The position numbers and the translations under genes were made by a program. From Pseudomonas viridiflava (GTDB lineage Bacteria; Pseudomonadota; Gammaproteobacteria; Pseudomonadales; Pseudomonadaceae), in NCBI RefSeq assembly GCF_900589395.1, contig NZ_UUIS01000061.1, positions 1 through 64,000 on the forward strand: a DNA stretch of 64,000 nt, read 5' to 3'. The notes beneath the pieces are model-generated. The model did not search any database and was not told the DNA's origin. It saw nothing but the letters and a program-made list of their open reading frames with translations. This document shows, one piece after another, positions 36,619 through 45,586 of the stretch (its first letter is position 1; every line of letters begins with the position of its first letter).

Positions 36619-38772
36619 TCATCCGGCATGCGGTTGGTCCTCGCACAGTGCTGGCAGCGTCGTGACACAGCGCCCGGCAAGATCCGTCCAGCCGCCGATC
36701 AGTCCCTGCAACTGCCCGTCGGCATCGAAGAACGGGACATTCCATTGCCGGACCTGCAGTGGCTGACCGGACAGTTCCAGTACCCGGTCATCCACTCTCG
36801 GCTGGCCCCGCTCCAGCATTTGCAGGTAGTCGTCATGCATCTGCCTGGCCAGGGGAGCTGGCAGCAAATCGGTGTCGATCAGGCGGCGCCCGAGCATGTG
36901 CTCGATGCTGATGCCCAGGCAGGTTTCGTAATGACGATTGCAGGCCAGCAATCGTCCTTGCAGGTCACGCACGTAGATCGGCATTGGAACGCCGTCGAAC
37001 AACGCGTGCCTGAACGCCAACTGGTCGTCGAGCCGGGCCTGCGCCTGCCGGCGCAGGTGCATCTGGACCTTGAGCCGGCTGTGCCAGGCCAGCGACACCA
37101 CGCCCACCAGCACCAGCAGGGTCAGGGTCCATGCGACCCATGCGGGCGTGCGGCTCCACAAGGATGGCCGGGGCAGCATCGTGCCGAGCCACTTCAGGCG
37201 AATCGAGCGCATTTCGGCGACCGGGAACTCTTCAAGCGCCTTATTGAGAATGCTCAGCAGCTCGGGCTGCGACTTGACCACCGAGAAGCGGTCGGCCGAC
37301 CATTTGCCGTCAACGCTGCGGCCGGCCTTGAGGTTGCCCGGTGCAGACATCCAGGCTCCGGCTTCGCTCTGGATGGTCGCGTCGGCCTGGCCGCTTTCCA
37401 CCAGTTGGCGAGCCTGGCTGTAGTTTTCCACCAGGCGCAGTTCAATCGCCGGGTAATGGCGACGGATATCATCTTCGAGCGCATGGCGGGCCGGCAGGGC
37501 CAGTACCCGGCCCGCCAGATCACTCAGGCTGGCGGGCGATGCCTGCCCGGCAGGCACCACGAATACCCAGTTACTGCCGCCAAAGGCATAGGTGAAATTG
37601 AGAAACTGCTTGCGCCGGGCATTCTCGGCCAGCGTGGTGTTCATATCGGCCAGGCCGTTGCGCAGGGCATCCATGCTCGCCTGGGTAGAAGGCATGAACC
37701 GGTAGACGAATTGCAGGCCGGTCATGCGCGAAACCCGCGCCAGCACGTCGACATTGAGTCCCACCCACTGGCCGTGGCTGTCACGATAGATATAGGGCGG
37801 GTTTTCAGTGGTCGCGACGGTCACCTGCGGGTGTCGCGCCAGCCAGCGACGCTCCACACCGCTCAGGGTGATGCGCTGACCGAAGGCATCCGGGCCCAGC
37901 CCCGAGGTCCAGCGCACCAGCACTTCGCGCTCCAGCGCCGGCTCCAGGCCGATCAGCGCCTGGTCGATCAGCTCACGCAGGCGTTCGTCGTCCTGGCGCA
38001 GGGTAAAGGCAAAGCCTGCCGACGGCAGCGCAGCTTCGAACAGGATCTGCAGCCCCAGGTAAGGGCGCATGGCCAGGTAGGAGCGTGCCACGATTTCGTT
38101 GCCGACAAAGACATCCACTTCGCCCTGCAGCAGTGCTTCCATGGCGCTGTAGAGGTTCGGTGCCTGGATGATTTCGCTGTCCGGGTAGACCCGGTGCATG
38201 GCCTGCGGACAGGCATAGCCTTCGAGGATCACGATTTTCTTGCCGGCCAGGCCCTGGGCAGGGATCAGGGGCTGGCCATGGCCGACAACCACGACCCGGT
38301 CGGGCATGTAGGCACGCGAAAACGTCAACCCCGGCTCGCTGCGGTCAAAACCATTGGCACTGGTCAGCAGGTCGATGGTGCCGGCGCGCAGGGCTTCGAT
38401 GGCATCTTCGCGCTGGGCAAAGCCCACCAGTTGCATCGGCGTATCCAGCCTGCGACCGAGCAGGCTCAGGTAATCGGCGCTGACGCCCTGGTAACGATTG
38501 CCGTCGGTGGTGATGTCGATGGGTTCATTGTAGGCAATCGCGATGCCGACCCGCAGGGGGGCATGCAGGTCGAGCCACTGCCGCCCGGAGGCCTCGAGCG
38601 CCAGCACACCGGGGTCGGCGAACGGTGCGCCCAGCGTGAATGCCAGGCTTTGCACGGCACTGGCCGGCTGCACGAACAACACCATGAACATCAGCGTCAG
38701 CAGGTGCCATGCCTGCGCGCGGCACCCTGACGGAGACTTGTGGAAGGGACGCTCCCTGCTTGCCTGTTTCAC
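36619..38772 (-). CDS. BvgS/RocS-like periplasmic sensor that ends after the PAS domain (no kinase)
   Basis: A 717-residue protein with a signal peptide (LLTLMFMVLFVQPASA). Two tandem SBP_bac_3 Venus-flytrap domains follow (about residues 50-275 and 285-520), then one transmembrane helix (TPAWVAWTLTLLVLVGVVSL, about 535-555). A cytoplasmic PAS domain comes next (FRHALFDGVPMPIYVRDLQG). The protein stops shortly after at GGWTDLAGRCVTTLPALCED. In BvgS and RocS1 a histidine kinase, receiver and Hpt follow the PAS; none is present here. Only 111 bp separate this stop from the RocR-like start, too little for a frameshifted kinase. The GTG at 38772 was preferred because GGAAGAG lies upstream; 38796 is possible. 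It may signal through another kinase, or be a deletion derivative. Confidence 0.85.
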   Translation of the reverse strand: MKQASRERPFHKSPSGCRAQAWHLLTLMFMVLFVQPASAVQSLAFTLGAPFADPGVLALEASGRQWLDLHAPLRVGIAIAYNEPIDITTDGNRYQGVSADYLSLLGRRLDTPMQLVGFAQREDAIEALRAGTIDLLTSANGFDRSEPGLTFSRAYMPDRVVVVGHGQPLIPAQGLAGKKIVILEGYACPQAMHRVYPDSEIIQAPNLYSAMEALLQGEVDVFVGNEIVARSYLAMRPYLGLQILFEAALPSAGFAFTLRQDDERLRELIDQALIGLEPALEREVLVRWTSGLGPDAFGQRITLSGVERRWLARHPQVTVATTENPPYIYRDSHGQWVGLNVDVLARVSRMTGLQFVYRFMPSTQASMDALRNGLADMNTTLAENARRKQFLNFTYAFGGSNWVFVVPAGQASPASLSDLAGRVLALPARHALEDDIRRHYPAIELRLVENYSQARQLVESGQADATIQSEAGAWMSAPGNLKAGRSVDGKWSADRFSVVKSQPELLSILNKALEEFPVAEMRSIRLKWLGTMLPRPSLWSRTPAWVAWTLTLLVLVGVVSLAWHSRLKVQMHLRRQAQARLDDQLAFRHALFDGVPMPIYVRDLQGRLLACNRHYETCLGISIEHMLGRRLIDTDLLPAPLARQMHDDYLQMLERGQPRVDDRVLELSGQPLQVRQWNVPFFDADGQLQGLIGGWTDLAGRCVTTLPALCEDQPHAG

Positions 38773-38819
38773 AACCGCACACTCTTCCGAAATCACTCAA
38801 CCGGCAGAGTTTGGCATGC

Positions 38820-38852
38820 AAAAACAGCGAAGCCCGCCGGGTGGCGGGCTTC
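38820..38852 (-). terminator. Rho-independent terminator of hom-thrC
   Basis: On the minus strand GAAGCCCGCC / GGCGGGCTTC form a 10-bp stem with a 4-base loop, followed within four bases by five T. It lies 23 bp after the thrC stop. Confidence 0.88.
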
Positions 38853-38874
38853 AAGTTGTTACACAACGATACCG

Positions 38875-40284
38875 TCAGAGCGGCTTGCCACGGTTACCGT
38901 GCTGGCTGACAAAGGCCTGTACGGCTTTGAGGTCGTTGGGCAGTACGGTGCAGCGTTCTTCGCGTTGGAACAAATCAGAAAGATGTGCAGGTAGCTCGAG
39001 CGCTTTTCCTACACCGGCCTTCTCCACTGCCTCAGGGAATTTGACCGGGTGCGCCGTGCCCAGTATCACCATCGGGGTGTCCAGGCTGCGTCGGCATTCG
39101 CGCGCAGCCTTTACACCGATGGCGGTGTGCGGGTCGAGCACTTCGCCGGTGCGGGCAAAGACTTCGGCGATGGTGGCGCAGGTCTGCTCATCGTCGACGG
39201 CCAGCGAATCGAACAGCTTGCGGGTTTCGGTCCAGCGCTCTTCGTCGACACTGAAGCCGCCACCCTGCTTGAAGTTGTCCATCAGTTCGGCGATGGCGGC
39301 GCCATTACGACCGTGCATGTCGAACAACAGGCGTTCGAAGTTCGACGAGACCATGATGTCCATCGACGGCGACAGGGTCGCGTGCAGGGTTTCCTTGACG
39401 TACTGGTTGCCGCTCATGAAGCGGTGCAGGATGTCGTTGCGGTTGGTGGCGACGATCAACTGGTTGACCGGCAGGCCCATGTTGCGCGCCAGGTAGCCGG
39501 CGAAGATATCGCCGAAGTTGCCGGTCGGCACCGAGAACGACACGGAACGCGCAGGGCCGCCCAGCTGCAGCGCAGCGTGGAAGTAGTAGACGATCTGGGC
39601 CATGATCCGCGCCCAGTTGATCGAGTTGACCGCCACCAGACGCGTGCCCTTGAGGAAGCCCTGGTCGGCGAAGCTGGCCTTGACCATTTCCTGGCAGTCG
39701 TCGAAGTTGCCTTCGATAGCGATGTTATGGATGTTATCGCCCATGATGGTGGTCATCTGACGACGCTGGACATCCGAGACGCGCTTGTTCGGGTGCAGGA
39801 TGAAGATGTCGACGTTGTCGCAGCGACGGCAGCCTTCGATGGCCGCCGAGCCGGTGTCGCCCGAGGTGGCGCCGATGATCACCACGCGCTCGCCGCGCTT
39901 GGCCAGCATGTGGTCGAGCAGGCGACCCAGCAGTTGCAGGGCAAAATCCTTGAACGCCAGGGTCGGGCCGTGGAACAGCTCCAGTACCCATTCGTTGCTG
40001 TCGAGCTGACGCAACGGGGCGACGGCGCTATGGGCGAATACGCCGTAGGTTTCTTCGAGGATCTTCTTGAAGTCGACATCGCTGATGCTGCCGGCCACGA
40101 AGGGACGCATCACCCGGAATGCCAGTTCGTGATACGGCAGGCCGGCCCAGGAGGCGATCTCTTCCTGGGTGAAGCGTGGCAGGTTTTCCGGTACGTACAG
40201 GCCACCGTCGCTGGCAAGCCCGGCGAGCAACACATCTTCGAAGTTCAACGCCGGCGCTTTGCCACGAGTACTGATATAACGCAT
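38875..40284 (-). CDS. thrC: Threonine synthase (biosynthetic)
   Basis: A 469-residue PLP enzyme converting O-phosphohomoserine to threonine. The start MRYISTRG at 40284 is conserved; the longer frame is not. The PLP Lys is in HGPTLAFKDFALQ near 111, the PLP-phosphate loop is SVPTGNFGDIF near 256, and GATSGDTGSAA and EGNFDDCQ are intact. It follows hom by 85 bp, with an 11-bp inverted repeat between. This is the normal copy; the diverged paralogue is at 12296-13684. Confidence 0.97.
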   Translation of the reverse strand: MRYISTRGKAPALNFEDVLLAGLASDGGLYVPENLPRFTQEEIASWAGLPYHELAFRVMRPFVAGSISDVDFKKILEETYGVFAHSAVAPLRQLDSNEWVLELFHGPTLAFKDFALQLLGRLLDHMLAKRGERVVIIGATSGDTGSAAIEGCRRCDNVDIFILHPNKRVSDVQRRQMTTIMGDNIHNIAIEGNFDDCQEMVKASFADQGFLKGTRLVAVNSINWARIMAQIVYYFHAALQLGGPARSVSFSVPTGNFGDIFAGYLARNMGLPVNQLIVATNRNDILHRFMSGNQYVKETLHATLSPSMDIMVSSNFERLLFDMHGRNGAAIAELMDNFKQGGGFSVDEERWTETRKLFDSLAVDDEQTCATIAEVFARTGEVLDPHTAIGVKAARECRRSLDTPMVILGTAHPVKFPEAVEKAGVGKALELPAHLSDLFQREERCTVLPNDLKAVQAFVSQHGNRGKPL

Positions 40285-40305
40285 TTTTTCCAAACCTCTG
40301 GTTTG

Positions 40306-40364
40306 AGCGGCAAGCCTCAAGCGATAAGCCACACGTCAGAGCGCTACACGCTCGGCTTGCCGCT
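40306..40364. repeat. Inverted repeat between hom and thrC
   Basis: AGCGGCAAGCC (40306-40316) and its perfect complement GGCTTGCCGCT (40354-40364) flank 37 bp. That spacer holds a nested small inverted repeat, GAGCG / CGCTC. In hom-thrC mRNA this would fold into a long stem just ahead of the thrC ribosome site. It could be a processing or stability element, or tune thrC relative to hom. Confidence 0.55.
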
Positions 40365-40369
40365 GCTGC

Positions 40370-41674
40370 TTAGTTGAGGTGTTCGACGCGGATGCGAACC
40401 ACCGGACCTACGACATCCTGCAAGGCTTCCAGGGCCTGGATGGCGTCATTGATGCGCTGCTCGACCACACGGTGGGTCAGCAGAATCATGGGCACCAGGC
40501 CGTCATGTTCTTCAACTTCTTTCTGCATGATCGATTCGATATTGATCCCGCGCTCGGACAGGATGCTTGCCACCTGGGCCAGTACGCCCGGATGGTCCCT
40601 GCCCTGGATGCGCAGGTAGTAAGCGCTTTCGCAGGCCTCGATCGGCAGGATCGGGTGCGCCGACAGCGAGTCGGGCTGGAACGCCAGGTGCGGCACGCGG
40701 TTGGTCGGGTCCGAGGTCATCGCCCGTACCACGTCCACCAGGTCGGCGATCACCGAGGAGGCGGTCGGCTCCATGCCGGCACCGGCGCCGTAGAACAGGG
40801 TCGAGCCCGAGGCATCACCGTTGACCATGACCGCGTTCATCACGCCGTTGACGTTGGCGATCAGGCGATCAGCCGGGATCAGCGTCGGGTGCACACGCAG
40901 CTCGATGCCCTGCTCGGTGCTGCGCGCCACGCCCAGGTGCTTGATGCGGTAGCCCAGCGCTTCGGCGTAGTTCACATCGGCCGTGGTCAGTTTGGTGATG
41001 CCTTCGGTGTAGGCCTTGTCGAACTGCAGCGGAATACCAAAGGCAATGGAGGCCAGGATGGTCAGCTTGTGCGCAGCATCAATGCCTTCGACGTCGAAGG
41101 TGGGATCGACTTCGGCATAGCCCAGCGCCTGGGCTTCGGCCAGCACGTCCGGGAAGGTGCGGCCTTTTTCGCGCATTTCGGTAAGGATGAAGTTACCGGT
41201 GCCATTGATGATGCCTGCCACCCAGTTGATGCGGTTGGCCGACAGGCCTTCACGGATGGCCTTGATCACCGGAATGCCGCCGGCCACTGCCGCTTCGAAG
41301 GCGACGATGACGCCCTTCTCGCGGGCGCGGGCGAAGATTTCGTTGCCGTGCACGGCGATCAGCGCCTTGTTGGCGGTGACCACGTGCTTGCCATTGTCGA
41401 TGGCCTTGAGCACCAGTTCGCGAGCGACGGTGTAGCCGCCGATCAGTTCGACGACCACATCGATTTCAGGGTTGGTGGCCACTTCGAAGACATCGGCGGT
41501 GGTCGCAATACCGGTGATCTGGCAGTTGGGGTTTGGTGTACGAACTGCAATCTGCGCGACCTCGATACCACGCCCGGCACGGCGGGCGATCTCCTCGGCG
41601 TTGCGCTGAAGCACGTTGAAGGTACCGCCACCGACGGTACCCAGCCCACAAATGCCTACTTTGACCGGTTTCAC
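40370..41674 (-). CDS. hom: Homoserine dehydrogenase (biosynthetic, with ACT domain)
   Basis: A 434-residue enzyme reducing aspartate 4-semialdehyde to homoserine for threonine and methionine synthesis. GTG start at 41674 with GGGGAG seven bases upstream. NAD(P)-binding GLGTVGGG, TANKALIA, the catalytic region VDPTFDVEGIDAAHK with Asp and Lys, and a C-terminal ACT domain (about 350-430, DHPGVLAQVASILSERGINI) that gives threonine feedback. It lies 81 bp after dsbC and is followed by thrC, the usual Pseudomonas order. Confidence 0.97.
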   Translation of the reverse strand: MKPVKVGICGLGTVGGGTFNVLQRNAEEIARRAGRGIEVAQIAVRTPNPNCQITGIATTADVFEVATNPEIDVVVELIGGYTVARELVLKAIDNGKHVVTANKALIAVHGNEIFARAREKGVIVAFEAAVAGGIPVIKAIREGLSANRINWVAGIINGTGNFILTEMREKGRTFPDVLAEAQALGYAEVDPTFDVEGIDAAHKLTILASIAFGIPLQFDKAYTEGITKLTTADVNYAEALGYRIKHLGVARSTEQGIELRVHPTLIPADRLIANVNGVMNAVMVNGDASGSTLFYGAGAGMEPTASSVIADLVDVVRAMTSDPTNRVPHLAFQPDSLSAHPILPIEACESAYYLRIQGRDHPGVLAQVASILSERGINIESIMQKEVEEHDGLVPMILLTHRVVEQRINDAIQALEALQDVVGPVVRIRVEHLN

Positions 41675-41755
41675 TGATGAACTCCCCGTAGAACAGCCGC
41701 CTGGAGGGCGACCGCGAAAAATACAGCGGCACGCAGGCGCGCCGCTAGAAATGGA

Positions 41756-42496
41756 TTATTTGGCGCCCAGGGCCAATTTGGCGACCTGTGCCGCCGGCTG
41801 GTAGCCCGGGATCACCTGGCCATCGGCCAGGACAATGGCAGGGGTGCCATTGACACCGATCGACTGGCCGATCTGGAATTGCTTGCTCACCGGGTTATCG
41901 CACTTGGCCGCCTTGATGTCCTTGCCCTCGACCATCTGGTCCATGGCCGCCTTGCGATCCTTGGAGCACCAGACCGCCTGTAGCTGCTGGTCACCCGGCG
42001 AACCCAGGCCCTGGCGCGGGAAGGCCACGTAGCGCACTTCGACGCCCAGTTTGTTCAACTGGCCGACTTCTTCGTGCAGCTTGTGGCAGTACGGGCAGGT
42101 GGTGTCGGTAAAGACGGTGATGTGCGACTTGGCTTCACCTACGGCCGGGTAAATGACCATGTCGGCCGGTGCGATGCCATTGATGGTCTTGGCAATGGCC
42201 AGGCGTTCGGTTTTTTCGGTCAGGTTGACCGGCTTGCCGTTCTGGATCTGGAACAGGTAGCCCTGCACCACGAACTGGCCGTCGGCGCTGGCATACAGCA
42301 CCCGGCCGCCCTTGAGCTTGACTTCATAGAGCCCGCCCAGCGGGCTGGCGGCGATGCTTTCGACCGGCAGTTCCAGCTCAAGGGTATCGAGGGTCTTGCG
42401 GATGGCCTGCTCGGCCCCGGCATCGGCCTGGGCAAGCACGCTGAAAGTACTGGCCAGCGCGACAACGATGGCGGCGAAAAACGAAGGAACGCGCAT
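41756..42496 (-). CDS. dsbC: Thiol:disulfide interchange protein DsbC
   Basis: A 246-residue periplasmic disulfide isomerase. The signal peptide is RVPSFFAAIVVALASTFSVL, cut before QADAGAEQ. An N-terminal dimerisation domain is followed by a thioredoxin fold with the active site TTCPYCHKL. The structural cysteine pair is in VWCSKD and AKCDNP. The start at 42496 has GGAG upstream. It sits between xerD (123 bp upstream) and hom, on one strand. Confidence 0.96.
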   Translation of the reverse strand: MRVPSFFAAIVVALASTFSVLAQADAGAEQAIRKTLDTLELELPVESIAASPLGGLYEVKLKGGRVLYASADGQFVVQGYLFQIQNGKPVNLTEKTERLAIAKTINGIAPADMVIYPAVGEAKSHITVFTDTTCPYCHKLHEEVGQLNKLGVEVRYVAFPRQGLGSPGDQQLQAVWCSKDRKAAMDQMVEGKDIKAAKCDNPVSKQFQIGQSIGVNGTPAIVLADGQVIPGYQPAAQVAKLALGAK

Positions 42497-42619
42497 GAAA
42501 ACTCCTATGACGACGGGCAGAGCCGAGGCCTTGCTGCGCCGTAGCGCCTGCCTCGCTCTGTGAAACCGGCAAAGACTATCACATAAGCCCGTGAACACGG
42601 ACCCGGACTGTCGGGCAAA

Positions 42620-43516
42620 TCAGCCGCGCGGGTGATGGCTGGCATGCAGCTCCTGCAGGCGGGCGCGGGCGATGTGGGTGTAGATCTGGGTGGTCGACAG
42701 GTCACTGTGACCCAGCAGCATTTGCACCACGCGCAGATCGGCGCCGTGGTTGAGCAAATGGGTGGCAAAGGCATGACGCAGCGTGTGCGGCGACAGGGAT
42801 TTGCCGATACCGGCTACCTGCGCATGCTGCTTGATCCGGTGCCAGAACGTCTGGCGGGTCATCTGCTCGCCGCGCTGGCTGGGGAACAGCACGTCGCTGG
42901 GCCGCCCGCTCAGCAGCTCGTTGCGCGCCCCTCGCAGGTACCGCTCGATCCAGACGATGGCCTCCTCGCCCATCGGCACCAGACGCTCCTTGCTGCCCTT
43001 GCCCATGACCCGCACCACGCCCTGGCGCAGGTTGATCTGCTCCAGCGTCAGGCCCACCAGTTCGGTGACCCGCAGGCCGCAGGCATACAGCACTTCGAGC
43101 ATGGCACGGTCACGCTCGCCGATCGCCACGCTCAGGTCGGGGGCCGCCAGCAGGGCTTCGACATCGGCTTCGGAGAGGGATTTGGGCAGCGGTTTGCCCA
43201 GTTGCGGCATGTCGACCTGCAAAGTGGGGTCGACGGCAATCAGCTTCTCGCGCAGCAGGTAGCGGTAGAAGCCGCGCAGGCCGGAGATCAGGCGGGCTGT
43301 GGAGCGTGGCTTGTAGGCGTGTTCGACGCGCCAGGCCAGATGATCGAGGATGACCTCGCGGCCGGCCTCGGGCAATTGCACACCGCGCTCGCTCAACCAG
43401 CCATTGAACAGCGTCAGGTCGCTGCGGTAGGCATCGCGAGTGTTGTCGGACAGGCCTTTTTCCAGCCACAAGGTTTCAAGAAAACGGTCAATCAGGGGAT
43501 GATCCAGGGCAGGCAT
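42620..43516 (-). CDS. xerD: Tyrosine recombinase XerD
   Basis: A 298-residue site-specific recombinase that, with XerC, resolves chromosome dimers at dif. An N-terminal SAM-like core-binding domain is followed by the catalytic domain. Catalytic residues are Arg in ACGLRVTELVGL, Lys in GKGSKERLVP, HxxR in SPHTLRHAFATHLL, His in LLGHSDLS and the nucleophile Tyr in TQIYTHI. The xerD-dsbC-hom-thrC order identifies it as the housekeeping XerD, not a mobile-element integrase. Confidence 0.97.
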   Translation of the reverse strand: MPALDHPLIDRFLETLWLEKGLSDNTRDAYRSDLTLFNGWLSERGVQLPEAGREVILDHLAWRVEHAYKPRSTARLISGLRGFYRYLLREKLIAVDPTLQVDMPQLGKPLPKSLSEADVEALLAAPDLSVAIGERDRAMLEVLYACGLRVTELVGLTLEQINLRQGVVRVMGKGSKERLVPMGEEAIVWIERYLRGARNELLSGRPSDVLFPSQRGEQMTRQTFWHRIKQHAQVAGIGKSLSPHTLRHAFATHLLNHGADLRVVQMLLGHSDLSTTQIYTHIARARLQELHASHHPRG

Positions 43517-43588
43517 TGCAGCTCGATGACAACGATGATCGGATTGAAAACCTACTACATGCGTGGCAACGAAGAAACGCCAGACAAC

Positions 43589-43616
43589 AAAAAAGCAGCC
43601 CGAAGGCTGCTTTTTT
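43589..43616. terminator. Rho-independent terminator of the rpsP-rimM-trmD-rplS operon
   Basis: AAAAAAGCAGCC, loop, then GGCTGCTTTTTT. The hairpin has A and T tracts on both sides, so it can stop transcription in either direction. It lies 20 bp after the rplS stop. Confidence 0.92.
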
Positions 43617-43635
43617 CAGGCATCGAAAAACTGTA

Positions 43636-43986
43636 TCAGGACAGTTTTTCCTTGATGCGTGCTGCTTTACCGGACAGGTCGCGCAGGTAGTACAGCTTGG
43701 CCTTGCGAACGTCGCCGCGACGCTTGACAGCAAGGCTGTCGATTTGCGGGCTGTAGGTCTGGAAAGTACGCTCTACGCCAACGCCGCTGGAGATCTTGCG
43801 AACAGTGAAAGCACTGTTCACGCCGCGGTTGCGCTTGGCGATGACAACGCCTTCGAAAGCCTGCAGACGTGCACGATCACCTTCCTTCACTTTCACCTGA
43901 ACGACAACGGTGTCGCCCGGGGCAAAGGTCGGGATTTCTTTCTGCATCTGCTCTGCTTCGAGGGCGAGAATGATTTTGTTGGTCAT
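43636..43986 (-). CDS. rplS: 50S ribosomal protein L19
   Basis: A 116-residue ribosomal protein at the 30S-50S interface. Typical motifs: FAPGDTVVVQVKVKEGDR, RLQAFEGVVIAKRNRG and SFTVRK-like AFTVRKISSGVGVERTF, ending KAARIKEKLS. Last gene of the rpsP-rimM-trmD-rplS operon, 44 bp after trmD, followed by a strong terminator. Confidence 0.98.
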   Translation of the reverse strand: MTNKIILALEAEQMQKEIPTFAPGDTVVVQVKVKEGDRARLQAFEGVVIAKRNRGVNSAFTVRKISSGVGVERTFQTYSPQIDSLAVKRRGDVRKAKLYYLRDLSGKAARIKEKLS

Positions 43987-44030
43987 ACTATGCTCCTAAG
44001 GGTGATCCTCCCGGATCAGCCATCGATACG

Positions 44031-44783
44031 TTAACTATCGTCCCGCTCGCGGATGTATTCCGCCAGCAGCTTCTTCTCTTCTCCAGAAAGTGAGCGACTT
44101 TCCAGAAGATCGGCCCGTCGTTCGTAGGTCCTTCCAAGGGACTGCTGCAAACGCCAACGCCGGATATGTGCGTGATTGCCACTGAGCAATACGTCGGGTA
44201 CACGCTGATCCGCATACACCTCAGGCCGGGTGTAGTGCGGGCAATCAAGCAGACCATCCGTAAAGGAATCTTCCTCCGCGGAGTCTACATGCCCTAAAGC
44301 TCCAGGCAGCAGCCGTGTAACCGCATCAATCAGCACCATCGCCGGAAGCTCGCCCCCGGACAGAACATAGTCACCAATCGACCACTCTTCATCGACATGC
44401 GCTTCAATGAAACGCTCATCAATGCCTTCATAACGACCGGCGATGAGAATAAGTGCACTCTCTTTCACCAGTTCGCGTACCGCCGGCTGATCCAGCCTAC
44501 GGCCTTGCGGCGACAGGTAAATCACCTTCGCCGTCTCCCCCGCCGCCTGCCTGGCCTGAACCAGAGCATCTTCCAGGGGCTTGATCTTCATCACCATGCC
44601 GGGGCCGCCACCGAAGGGGCGATCGTCCACAGTGTGATGCCGATCCGTGGTGTAGTCCCGCGGATTCCAACAGGTCAGTTGCATCAGACCCTGTTTCACC
44701 GCGCGGCTGGTTATGCCGTATTCGCTGATGGCGGAAAACATCTCCGGGAACAGCGTGATGACCTCTATGCGCAAGTTGGCCAC
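44031..44783 (-). CDS. trmD: tRNA (guanine-N1)-methyltransferase TrmD
   Basis: A 250-residue SPOUT-fold enzyme that makes m1G37 in tRNAs reading CNN codons and prevents +1 frameshifting. The GTG start at 44783 follows the rimM TAA directly, with no spacer, so translation is coupled. Trefoil-knot SAM-binding segments are IAGRYEGIDERF and WSIGDYVLSGGELPAM; an RPFGGGPGMVMK motif is near residue 54. Confidence 0.98.
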   Translation of the reverse strand: MANLRIEVITLFPEMFSAISEYGITSRAVKQGLMQLTCWNPRDYTTDRHHTVDDRPFGGGPGMVMKIKPLEDALVQARQAAGETAKVIYLSPQGRRLDQPAVRELVKESALILIAGRYEGIDERFIEAHVDEEWSIGDYVLSGGELPAMVLIDAVTRLLPGALGHVDSAEEDSFTDGLLDCPHYTRPEVYADQRVPDVLLSGNHAHIRRWRLQQSLGRTYERRADLLESRSLSGEEKKLLAEYIRERDDS

Positions 44784-45323
44784 TTAGAAGTCCGCGTCCC
44801 AGTCCACCTTCATCTCGCCGGCTTCCAGGTCGACGGCCAGCACGCAATGCTCCGTATAGGGCAACAGGCGCTCGCGATCATCCAGGCTGCCCGGGCAGGG
44901 CTTGACCACAATTACATCGTTCGAACCGGTTTCGAGCAGGTGATCGATCTTGCCGAGCAATTGCCCCTGCGTGTCGATGACCTTCAGGCCTTCAAGCTGG
45001 TACCAGTAGTACTCGCCATCGTCCAGATCGGGGAACAGGCTGCGTGGCACGCAGATCTCGCAACCGGACAGAAGACGGGCTTCGTCGCGATCGTTCAGAC
45101 CCTTGAGCGTTGCGACCAGGAACTTGCCTTGCAAGCGTCCACTGACCAGCTCTACCTGTTTTTCCACACGTCCTTCGCGCCGAAGCATCCAGGTCCCGTA
45201 GTCCAGCAGGTTATCAATCGGATCGGTAAAGGAATAAACCTTCACTTCGCCACGAACGCCATGAACCGAGAAAATCTTGCCAATGACGATCAGATCGTCG
45301 GCAGATGCAGGCGTCGCGTTCAT
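44784..45323 (-). CDS. rimM: Ribosome maturation factor RimM
   Basis: A 179-residue protein needed for maturation of the 30S head; it binds S19. The N-terminal RimM domain begins DDLIVIGKIFSVHGVRGEVK, and the C-terminal PRC-barrel has YYWYQLEGLKV. It ends immediately before the trmD start and begins 5 bp after the rpsP stop. Confidence 0.97.
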   Translation of the reverse strand: MNATPASADDLIVIGKIFSVHGVRGEVKVYSFTDPIDNLLDYGTWMLRREGRVEKQVELVSGRLQGKFLVATLKGLNDRDEARLLSGCEICVPRSLFPDLDDGEYYWYQLEGLKVIDTQGQLLGKIDHLLETGSNDVIVVKPCPGSLDDRERLLPYTEHCVLAVDLEAGEMKVDWDADF

Positions 45324-45328
45324 AAGGT

Positions 45329-45586
45329 TCAGGCCGCAGCCTTGGCCTTGTTGTGCTCTTTCAGCAACTGAGCTACGCGCTCGGAAGTCTGTGCACCAAC
45401 GCCCAGCCAGTAGTTCAGGCGTTCTTCGTTGACGGACAGGCGGATTTCCTGGCCACGAGCGATCGGGTTGAAGAAACCGATCTGTTCCTTGTGGGAACCG
45501 TCGCGTGGGTTACGGCTGTCGGTAACGGTCAAGTGGTAAAACGGGCGCTTTTTGGAGCCGCCAAGGGCAAGACGGATGGTTAGCAT
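45329..45586 (-). CDS. rpsP: 30S ribosomal protein S16
   Basis: An 85-residue ribosomal protein, first gene of the operon. It begins MLTIRLALGGSKKRPFYHLT and contains IGFFNPIARGQEIRLSVNEE. The start at 45586 is the conserved one. A weak promoter is possible upstream on the minus strand (TTGCAA about 17 bp from GAGAAT, near 45665-45700). Confidence 0.97.
   Translation of the reverse strand: MLTIRLALGGSKKRPFYHLTVTDSRNPRDGSHKEQIGFFNPIARGQEIRLSVNEERLNYWLGVGAQTSERVAQLLKEHNKAKAAA

Noticed and set aside
42620..43516. Tyrosine recombinase as a mobile-element integrase
   Set aside because: The xerD-dsbC-hom-thrC context and the length identify housekeeping XerD; no attachment sites or phage genes are nearby.
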